64,000 nt of DNA. Source: Pseudoips prasinana. Its lineage: Eukaryota > Arthropoda > Insecta > Lepidoptera > Nolidae. The stretch covers positions 32,926,713-32,990,712 of the forward strand of contig OX621240.1 of NCBI GenBank assembly GCA_951640165.1, written 5' to 3'. A model generated the notes under the pieces. It did no database searches and was not told the origin of the DNA. It saw only the letters and a program-made list of their open reading frames with translations. A program made the translations under genes and the position numbers. Below, piece by piece: positions 57,301 to 64,000 of this stretch (positions within the stretch are counted from its first letter, which is position 1; each line of letters begins with the position of its first letter).

Positions 57301-60300
57301 CCGTTGGGAACCAGACGGCTTTAGGCACATTGCTACGAGCCTTGTCTGCTCTGCGGAACAACGCGAGCGCCGCTGTATCCGCTGCGGATAACTTGAGGCA
57401 GCCGTTGGCTGCGCTCAACCTTGATGCGTTCATGAAGGTATGTAACAGAACTGACTCACCTTCATTGTTAGAGAATGTCACGTTTAGAGTACCGTGTCCC
57501 TCCTTACTTATGGATACCTATTATACCACAATGCAGTACGAACTTTTGCTAAAATACCTTTATAAACCGTTTGTCTAATTCTTATGATAAAAAACTAAAT
57601 AGTCTTGAAATTTTCTGAAATTGGATTTAATATAAGAGAATTACTACAAAATAATAGCTCAGGTGAGGACTGTGGCGGATCGTGACGACAGTTCAAATAA
57701 CTCTTCAGAACACTCCCCGTGATAATATAGATATCCAGATATCTCTAGGCATACTACTGAATTGAGAAACAATGTTCATCACTGTTACGGATACTCTTAG
57801 ACGGCCCCTGTGGCTATTTTCAAACTTTATGGTCCTTCGAGCTGGATGTTAATGTTTTAGTCTATTATTAATTGTGTTCTTTTTCAGGGTTTTATTTACA
57901 TTACTACAATCTATTTTTCAACTGGACGGAATATCATAATTAATATGAATCTGACTCGAAGGACCATAAAGCTGTAGTAGAACTTATGAATCAAAATAAT
58001 GAAATAGTGATATTTATTTGAACAGAAAGCGTGGGTCTGGGAGGCAGCTCGCTGGTCGGGCGGCATGGCGTGCTGGTGCTGCGGCGGTGCTGTGTGCGTG
58101 GCGCTGCTGGCGGCGGCGGCACGCCGCTCTAGGCGCGCCCTTCTATTGCTATGTGTAAGTGCAAATCAACTTAGCACTCGATACAGTTACCTCAAGTACC
58201 AGCTATTTTATTTTTCAAACTTCGAAAACAAATGACTTAGCAGTAAAAAATTCTGGAAATTATATAAAAGAAGACCGATTACAAGTTCCGCAAATAACTG
58301 AATTGTATATATACAAATATAAGATAAATAAACGTCTTATCAGTTAATTCCAATATAAAAAATTTACTGAGGCCATTGTGACTTAAAGAAATTTTTACGC
58401 ATATTCCTTTTCACTGAGTCCTTCCTTTTCATTTAAGACACTTGTGTGAAATATATCGATGTCGACTCTCTGGCATTTAGTATTGTTTGTACAACACGGA
58501 ATGTTAGAGACTTGCCATTAATAAAGCATTTTGTCTATAGTTACTTTTGGTGGTAGTGGTATGCAAATATTAGGTTGTCTTAGCTATGCTAAGGCGAGTC
58601 TTATTTTGTCCACCAGCTCAGTGACATTCGTCGAACCATTCATAATTTTAATAAACAATAAGGAGATATCGCTCCTGTAGATGAAGCATGTGGAACTAAG
58701 GCGGGTACCCAATGAAGATGCGTCCCGCCGCGGTGCGCGGAGCGACAGATAACGCGCGCGGCGACGGAGATGCAGATTTGCCATAATTAGCCATTGACCT
58801 ATATGTATTTTACTAGACGCGCAATCCCATATTGAGAATTTGCTTACTGAGTTGCAGCGCCCGCGCTGCAACTCAGTGAGCAGTTTTGGCTGCCGCGCCC
58901 GCGCCCCTCACCTCGGGCACAGCCGGACTGGGACAGAGTTTTTATTCGAAACAGCGTGTCTAGTTATACATATAAGTCAATGTAATTAGCGGTGTAATTT
59001 ACTACTCCGCACGGTGATGCAGATTACGACGGCCTCGCGCTAAATAAACTTATATGTTCACTGTGCTGTCGATCGTCGTGGAGAATGGACGAACTTATTC
59101 AATTTCAAGATGTTGCAGTTATATTGTCATTTTGGTTTTTGTATACAAGAATTACACCTAGTAGTTTAGTATCTTACAATAACAAGCGCGGTGCAGTGGG
59201 TGGAGCGGCTTACTGCAGCGACTTTTGTAGTTAAAGTTAGGGGTTTTGGCGCGATATTAAATGTACCTTAAGAATTTCCTCTGAATAGTTTTTCTTTATC
59301 GCATACTTTGACGTATCTTGGCAGGAATATTTATAAGCGCGATAGCGGCCCCAAACAGCCTAAACTCAAAACTAAATTGTATCGTAGAACAGATTCAAAC
59401 ATGGATTTTGAGTTTATATTGAAATATAAACTCAAAATCCATGTTTGAATCTGTTCTACGATACAATTTAGTTTTCAGTTTAGGCTGTTTGGAGTGGTAA
59501 CAAATACAACTTGAACTGCAATGTTTGCTTACTCTATCATATATAGTATGGCTATAGAGCAGATTATTCTATACTGTAGTGGTTACTCTAGTATCCGAGT
59601 TGCTCATACCGCCCAGTAGGCCTCACACATGACTATTAACAGACAGCTTAACGTATTTAACTCTCCGATCAGTGCGAGAAAATAACTTTGAGCGCCATAT
59701 CTATTCGACTTCAAAAGAAAGACTTCGACTGTATATTTTTGTTGTATGTATTTTACGCGACTTTTCCGTTGTTTCTGAACCGATTTTGACGTAACGATTT
59801 ATACGCCAAAAAGAACATACACAATTTTTTTTATAATTTATGATCCCATGTAATTTATACCAGCAACTGACACTTATGTCAGTTATTTTCATATCTTAAT
59901 ATATTTATGGGAAGTGTACTTTGATGGCTTTAGTTTTATAATAACTTAGTACCGATGTTACGTAAAGAAATAATCTTTTTGTAACATGAGGACCTAGTGG
60001 TACATATGGAACTTGCTATAAATATAACATGCATTGTCTCGTATTTTAGGTGGGGGCGTTGGGGGCGCTCGTGGTGTGCTGGCTGGCAGGAGCCGTGCTG
60101 GCGGCGGGGGCGGTGGCAGCAGCCGACGCGTGCCAAGCGCCCGCGGCTGCGCTGGCGCACCACGCGCCACACAATCTACCAGTCGATGTACATATAACAG
60201 AAAATTTCTGAAGAAATTATTATCTAATTAGCTTCTATTCATACAAAAATAGACCACATGTCTTGTGGCAACAAGGAACAAATTCCGTACCTTTGAGCCC

Positions 60301-63199
60301 TTTTGCCATGTCTACTATCATCATCAATCGAATATAACAGCTCAATTAGGACCCTTAAATAGACCCTTGGCACTTTTGCAGCTGGCTCATCTAGTTGTAA
60401 ATCTCAAATTCTGTCTCCCAATCTGCTCTAAAGGGAAGTAGGAAGTAACTTTTTTCTAGCTCTTATCTGTCTCTGCCTAATTAAATTCGTCAAAGGATTC
60501 ATGTCAGTAAAAGCGTTTCCAGAGACGTGCCTGGGCCTCACAGCTCAGTGTCTTTACATTGTGTGGCACTATTGATCCTGGGTGGTTAAAAGGCTGGAAC
60601 TAATCCCCCAAAAATACACAATTGTTTGCAAAAATTGGTGTTAATATTTCAGATGGTGCATTACTACCTATCGTGCAAAGTATCGCGAGAGAATGTGCTG
60701 ACCGCTGAACTCAGGAACGCTCAACGCGCCGTCGTGGCGGTCAGGCAGGCACTAGCCGTGTTGTCGAGGGGAGCTCCGCAGCTATTCAATGATCCTGGTA
60801 TGTGTTATGTAGTATTTATTTTTCATACTGATAGTGTAAATTCAGTTTGGCGCCAACGCGGAAAAGGTCGCGTCAAAGTCTTGTTTATTTTTTTTTAACT
60901 GGTGTAAATATGGTGGATTTTTATATATAACGTCTTGGACGTACATGAGTGTAAAACAGTGGCATATTACCGTGAATTATTATTTTCCGTGTTGATTCCA
61001 AAATTCCATAGAAGCCTCTAGAAAAATCTCTACTTCTTTACGGTGATAGGACTTTGACTTGACTATAACGGACTTTACTTCACTTTGACAAAGTGATGAA
61101 AACGCTTAAAAATTTTGATTTCATATGCAAATAACTAGACTAATTAAATTATTTGTCACTGGCAAGTACTCTAACCTGGTGAGTCCATATCAAATAAAAA
61201 CCAGTTACCAGCATTTATATATCGTATGGATGATGATGAGGCCTCGGGGAGCTCCTTCCCCCTGCATTGGCTGTCTTTGACATGTTGAATCTTCCTATAT
61301 TTATACTAACAAAATCTTAATCCAAATGACTTACTTAATGGTTTTATCATAATGTTAGTGAGAATTCAACTTAATGTACATGTCGATGGACTCCTAGAGA
61401 CTATTACCATAGTATAAGAAATTGTTCCATCACCTTGTTAATCATACTAAAATTGTTAATCACCCTTGTTGCACCAATTCATAACCATCTCATACGTTCT
61501 ATTTTATTTTATTCTCATTCGCATCCTCATTTCTCCCGCCCGGGAATATGTACAGGCTAAGTGCGTTGCACTTGCACCGACAGCATTTTACCGTAGCGCG
61601 TGGTTTCATACTTATTATATTCATGTAATTTCATTAGTAGTGAATCGTACCTCGGTCGGCTACCACGTCGAGTCACTTTACTATTCATATATTACCATAC
61701 ACCATCACCATCTCAACCTCATCTTAGACTAGTGTTCAGTGAATACAACATAATTACCATAACTCTAACCTACGACTTTCTATTATCACCACGCAATAAT
61801 CTATACAATCGTTACATAAGTCTTTATTTACCTTGAACCTCATTGGTATTTCGTATATTTGCAGCTCTACAGCCCGCGCTGGGCGCACTGGGAGCGGGCA
61901 CGGGTGAAGCGGAGCGCGCGCTGGTGGCGTTGAGCAGCGCCTTGGAGTGTCGCATGGCGCGCGCGTACTTCGTGGCCGCCGCGCGCGCCGCCTGTGACGC
62001 AGGCCTGCAGGTATTACATGATAGCTAACGAGCTTTTAAATAATAATATTAAGCAATTAGATAATAAAACAAAAAATAAAACAAAGTAAAAATGTAATAA
62101 TAATAGTTACAGGGCTCAATCCCAACTGAGACTAGACGCAGGTCATATTATCCCTTTATCGGGCAGTATCTAATTGATAGGTTTTGAACTTTAACTCAAC
62201 AACATAGAGTTTAAATTGGTGACCAATATATGGATGGATGTTGTAGTTCACTACACGATTTGGCGCCAAACTGTATGTGTAGTGAACATTTGTTCTATAA
62301 ATAAATATAAATAAAATATAAATATAAATGGACCGAGCCTTACAAAGGTTTATATTACTCTAGTGTGTCGACAAACACAGGTGCACTATCTATTCCCTGA
62401 CTCTCTTAATTTACTTTAACGGTTATTTTTTTTGCCATACCTACTATTGGAATCAAATATAACAGCTCACTTAGGACCCCTAAATTGATCCTCGGTGCTT
62501 TTGCAGCTGGCTTCTCTAGTTGCAATTCTCTCTTGTTATGAGGCTATAGCCTCTTTACATCATTTTGTCTCCCGCTTTGCTCTGGAGGGAAGTGGAACAA
62601 TTCATTTTCTAACTCCTCCTTTTAATTCTTTCTGATTAAATTCGTTGCGGGATCCAAGACAGTTAAAGCGATTCCCCGGGACATGCCTGAGCTTCACCGC
62701 TCAGTGTCATTTCATTGTGTGCCACTGTTGATCCTGGCTTACAGGAGTTGCAGTGGTGGGTAAGAGGGAGGGACTAGTCCCGAAATAACGGTTTGGGTCA
62801 TAATTTCAGCCGAAAGACGTCCACAGCTGGACAAAGGTCTCCCCAAATCTCTCTCCATAAATCATTTGAGGGGATCTGCAATAATCGCCAAGTTGGCCGA
62901 CGTTGGGGATCGCAGAAAGCTAGACATGGTACTCAGGCGAACGTTGCTGCCCGTTCTCTTGTATATATATTCCTCGGGACGACTTCTACGCCCCCCCACG
63001 CCATAAGAGGGGGTGGTGGAGGGGTTCTTCTTGGCCATAGTAATTTATATTGGGTAGTTTAATAAAACTGAGATTATAATTAATAATATACTGTGTTTCA
63101 GGCGCTATCACTGCAGTTACTGGCGGCCGTCGCGGCCGGCTTCCTGTTCACCGCCATAGTGCTCGTTGACTCGCACGCCTGGATCTACATCAACACCAA
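51205..63199 (+). CDS. tty: Protein tweety homologue (TTYH family), nine exons, 3' part beyond window
   Basis: Exons: 51,205-51,339; 51,813-51,941; 55,675-55,818; 57,225-57,437; 58,026-58,154; 60,050-60,187; 60,653-60,797; 61,865-62,010; 63,102-63,199. All introns are GT-AG and the frame is continuous for about 425 residues. Tweety proteins are plasma-membrane proteins described as large-conductance or volume-regulated anion channels, although that role is debated. Five hydrophobic segments lie at about 47-70, 89-107, 217-239, 252-275 and 398-416, the family topology with an extracellular N-terminus and two long extracellular loops. NxS/T sites are N26, N33, N165 and N182. The signature SLGILGSIPGA and TRCCD around TM1 is family-typical. 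The C-terminal cytoplasmic tail is off the window. An acceptor just before the ATG exon implies a separate 5' UTR exon. Confidence 0.93.
51813..51941 (+). CDS. tty: tweety exon 2, residues 46-88, TM1
   Basis: It encodes SLGILGSIPGA then a Leu-rich membrane segment (LILTLTVLLIYLL) and the basic Cys-containing TRCCDRKQRPPRS intracellular turn. The acceptor is TTTCCAG and the donor GTAAAC; both intron boundaries are phase 0. Confidence 0.92.
51942..55674 (+). other. tweety intron 2 (3.7 kb), repeat-filled
   Basis: Contents: a SINE body piece at about 52,540-52,670 and a minus-strand tRNA-like head at 52,683-52,765; a piece of the GACGTCCAC-type repeat at 53,150-53,235; a 5S-like SINE body at 53,600-53,705 (-); a tRNA-derived SINE at 54,031-54,242 (+); and another SINE 3' body at about 55,040-55,215. 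55,385-55,460 holds cattgtgtgccactgttggt, shared with introns 6 and 8. No host exon was seen. Confidence 0.7.
54031..54242 (+). mobile_element. tRNA-derived SINE in tweety intron 2
   Basis: Head cacggaccgttggcgttgtt, T-arm ATGGGTTCGGTGCCCACC, and a body ending gggatcagatggccgtgtgt with an (ATT)n tail. Same family as 36,305 and 45,475. Confidence 0.82.
55675..55818 (+). CDS. tty: tweety exon 3, residues 89-136, TM2
   Basis: It encodes TM2 (ITLMILSVLCCGAIGVGLFG) followed by the start of the first large extracellular loop (NDDLHNAMLQSIQAGNQL). The acceptor is GTTACAG and the donor CAG|GTATTT. It follows the longest intron of the gene in this window (3.7 kb). Confidence 0.92.
56210..56560 (-). 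pseudogene. RTE-like LINE reverse-transcriptase C-terminal fragment in tweety intron 3
   Basis: The reverse strand gives DAKINSTIRFAVFQGLV, then HISKLDRFHLICLSRILNHV, RNTEVLRRVV and RVRYCGHISRM. This is the order at the end of RTE-type ORF2 proteins (TKLxVYxAVVLPTLLYG, HIxxLxxFHxRCLRxIL, NxEVLRR, YxGHIxRM). It has stops and small shifts and is inactive. Confidence 0.7.
56791..56844. repeat. 25-bp inverted repeat, 4-nt loop, tweety intron 3
   Basis: Arms 56,791-56,815 and 56,820-56,844 are complementary with two mismatches (core tttttaaaattaac), loop ggag. Snap-back type. Confidence 0.85.
57225..57437 (+). CDS. tty: tweety exon 4, residues 137-207, first extracellular loop
   Basis: A helical, Ala/Leu-rich extracellular region with glycosylation sites NQT (165) and NAS (182), ending LNLDAFMK before GTATGT. 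Noticeably GC-rich compared with its flanks, which helps mark it as coding. The frame continues past the donor only by chance. Confidence 0.9.
57825..57971. repeat. 17-bp inverted repeat, 113-bp spacer, tweety intron 4
   Basis: ctttatggtccttcgag (57,825-57,841) and its perfect complement (57,955-57,971) flank an AT-rich spacer. Could be ends of a small MITE. Confidence 0.75.
58026..58154 (+). CDS. tty: tweety exon 5, residues 208-250, TM3
   Basis: KAWVWEAARW leads into a Cys/Ala-rich TM3 (MACWCCGGAVCVALLAAAA), then the basic RRSRRALLLLC turn before GTAAGT. The acceptor is TTTGAACAG. GC-rich. Confidence 0.9.
58841..58880. repeat. 19-bp inverted repeat, 2-nt loop, tweety intron 5
   Basis: Arms 58,841-58,859 and 58,862-58,880 (core actgagttgcagcgc) are complementary with one mismatch and almost no loop. 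It lies in a GC-rich patch (58,710-58,930) of unknown nature. Confidence 0.85.
59351..59492. repeat. 69-bp near-perfect inverted duplication, 4-nt loop, tweety intron 5
   Basis: Arms 59,351-59,419 and 59,424-59,492 are reverse complements with one mismatch (inner part attttgagtttatat, loop tgaa). It is the longest and cleanest snap-back in the window. No second copy was seen, so it does not behave as a MITE within this window. Confidence 0.93.
59572..59680 (-). mobile_element. 5S-rRNA-like SINE body fragment, tweety intron 5
   Basis: tggttactctagtatccgag, cgcccagtaggcctcacaca and acagcttaacgta match the body of the 43,428 copy in reverse. It ends with the ctctccgatcagtgcgagaa head remnant. 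Confidence 0.65.
60050..60187 (+). CDS. tty: tweety exon 6, residues 251-296, TM4
   Basis: It encodes VGALGALVVCWLAGAVLAAG and continues AVAAADACQAP, TM4 and the beginning of the second extracellular loop with a Cys likely to take part in a disulphide. The donor is GAT|GTACAT, usable but not the strongest. GC-rich and repetitive at the nucleotide level (ggcggcgggggcggtggcag). Confidence 0.88.
60290..60615 (+). repeat. Intronic dispersed repeat, copy 1 (tweety intron 6)
   Basis: It shares in order with 62,430-62,790: gaatataacagctca or aaatataacagctca, taggaccc-taaat, cttttgcagctggct, aaattcgt, ctcagtgtc, cattgtgtg-cactattgatcctgg and the GGACTAGTCCC-like end. A shorter piece lies at 55,385-55,460. 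No coding signal; class unknown. Confidence 0.7.
60653..60797 (+). CDS. tty: tweety exon 7, residues 297-344
   Basis: Second extracellular loop: MVHYYLSCKVSRENVL and a helical AVRQALAVLSRGAP, ending FNDP plus one base of the next codon before GTATGT. The 145-bp exon ends in phase 1 and matches the phase of exon 8. Confidence 0.88.
61865..62010 (+). CDS. tty: tweety exon 8, residues 345-393
   Basis: It completes the split Ala codon and continues LQPALGALGAGTGEAERALV, then LECRMARAYFVAAARAACDA, the end of the second extracellular loop with two Cys. The acceptor is TTTGCAG and the donor CAG|GTATTA, phase 0. Confidence 0.88.
62430..62790 (+). repeat. Intronic dispersed repeat, copy 2 (tweety intron 8)
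   Basis: A longer copy of the family at 60,290, ending aggagttgcagtggtgggta, agagggagggactagtcccg, which is also seen at about 55,420-55,460. Present in three introns of the same gene. Confidence 0.7.
62805..63025 (+). repeat. Dispersed lepidopteran repeat, tweety intron 8
   Basis: agccgaaagacgtccacagc then tggacaaaggtctcccc, later ttgctgcccgttctcttgta and gacttctacgcccccccacg, as at 40,740. The open frame over it is not a gene. Confidence 0.75.
63102..63199 (+). CDS. tty: tweety exon 9, residues 394-425, TM5
   Basis: It encodes ALSLQLLAAVAAGFLFTAIV then LVDSHAWIYINT, TM5 and the first intracellular residues. The donor is AA|GTTAGT, phase 2. The remaining cytoplasmic tail is not in this window. 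Confidence 0.88.
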
Positions 63200-63391
63200 G
63201 TTAGTACTTGTTCCAGTTGTTATTAACGATAATACGATTATTAATTGCATTGCGAGTAACTTTTAAGTGTAATTTTTAAGTGGATACTTCTTTAGGCGAG
63301 TTGAGCGCTCTTTGGTTGACCAAAAATCATAGAACTCAGAATCGCGTCATCGTCACGCCAGTCTTCCCATGAGCTATATGTAGGTACAAGC

Positions 63392-63678
63392 TGTGCCCCG
63401 CGGTTTTACCCGCGTTAAATTTTATAAATTATCACAGCTCCTCCCCCGTATGTGATAGCGTGATAATATGTAACCTATATGTTGACCCGACCTCTTAGTA
63501 ATATTCATGCAAAATTTGAAGTCAATCCATGCAGTACTTATTGAGTTTAGCCCGGACATAAATACAAACAAACAGACATACATTCTAAAAGCTATATTTA
63601 CGGCTTCGATATCAAATGTTGATCACGCCCCAAGTATCCTTTAAAAAAATATTATAAAATAATAAATAATTGTAAAAT
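63392..63678 (-). mobile_element. Helitron copy, minus strand, in tweety intron 9
   Basis: In reverse it ends with the GCGGGTAAAACCGCGG hairpin and GGCACAGCTTG, with CTTG in place of CTAG. The body matches the next element in opposite orientation over roughly 270 bp. The 5' end (TCTATAC...) is missing, so it is truncated against the neighbouring copy. Confidence 0.75.
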
Positions 63679-63997
63679 CTATACATATAATAAAATCGTT
63701 GGAAAGTCAAAACTGTACATTGAATATTTTTTTAAAAGGCTACTAGGGGCGTGATCTGCAATCGATATCGAAGCCAAAAATATAGTTTTTAGAAATTTTT
63801 TCGGTGTGTCTGTTTGTCTGTATGTATGTCCGGGCTAAACTCAAAAAGTACTGCATGGATTTACTTCAAATTTTGCATGAATATTACTAAGAGGTCGGGC
63901 AACATATAGGCTACATATTATCACGCTATTACCTATGGGGGAGGAGCAGTTATAATTTATAAAGTTTAACGCGGGTAAAACAGCTGGGCACAGCTAG
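63679..63997 (+). mobile_element. Complete non-autonomous Helitron, 319 bp
   Basis: It begins TCTATACATATAATAAAATC after an A and ends GGGCACAGCTAG before a T, the canonical Helitron boundaries. The subterminal hairpin is slightly mutated (gcgggtaaaacagctgg). It lies head to head with the 63,392 copy, giving a large inverted repeat in the intron. Its 5' part matches the fragment at 1-119. Confidence 0.88.
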
Positions 63998-64000
63998 TAA

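Noticed and set aside
57186..57578. 130-codon frame as a stand-alone gene
   Set aside because: Only 57,225-57,437 is coding, as a tweety exon; the rest is read-through into introns on both sides.

Overview
The window reads as AT-rich nuclear DNA from a butterfly or moth. The evidence is several Helitrons that begin TC, end CTAG and sit in A|T targets, many tRNA-headed SINEs, a cecropia-type mariner, 3' tails of LINEs common in Lepidoptera, and a host gene with insect-type GT-AG introns. The species cannot be named from the sequence.

The one well supported host gene is a tweety homologue (TTYH family) on the + strand from 51,205 to the right edge. Nine coding exons give about 425 residues: the N-terminus, all five predicted membrane segments and the extracellular domains. 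The cytoplasmic tail lies beyond the window. An acceptor (AG at 51,182-51,183) directly upstream of the ATG exon predicts at least one upstream 5' UTR exon. A GC-rich patch with a GTGAGT donor near 11,000-11,130 is a speculative candidate for it. If that holds, most of the left part of the window would be a large 5' UTR intron.

Layout. 1-5,250: a Helitron end; a probable TIR-bounded DNA element carrying a decayed ORF that resembles a multicopy insect protein family (I recall it as DUF7869); a SINE split by a Helitron; another SINE; and an intact-looking mariner. 5,250-17,800: mostly unannotated AT-rich sequence with SINEs, snap-back inverted repeats and one candidate exon. 17,800-23,500: a dense block of MITEs, Helitrons and an RTE-like LINE tail, including a 2.57-kb Helitron with a ~136-bp tandem array. 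23,500-34,800: SINEs, a perfect 174-bp tandem duplication and a cluster of consecutive hairpins. 34,860-40,460: two LINE copies, one about 3.4 kb with an FP25K-like ORF1 remnant, endonuclease and reverse transcriptase. 40,700-51,000: SINE-derived tandem repeats, 5S-rRNA-like SINEs, a fold-back MITE, more LINE pieces and a second hairpin cluster. 51,184-64,000: tweety exons, with introns full of the same repeat families.

Most long open frames outside tweety and the retroelements are chance frames. The most interesting material is repeat biology: the DUF7869-like element, SINEs whose heads resemble 5S rRNA, the satellite-bearing Helitron, the doubled fold-back MITE, and the many near-perfect inverted duplications with tiny loops.
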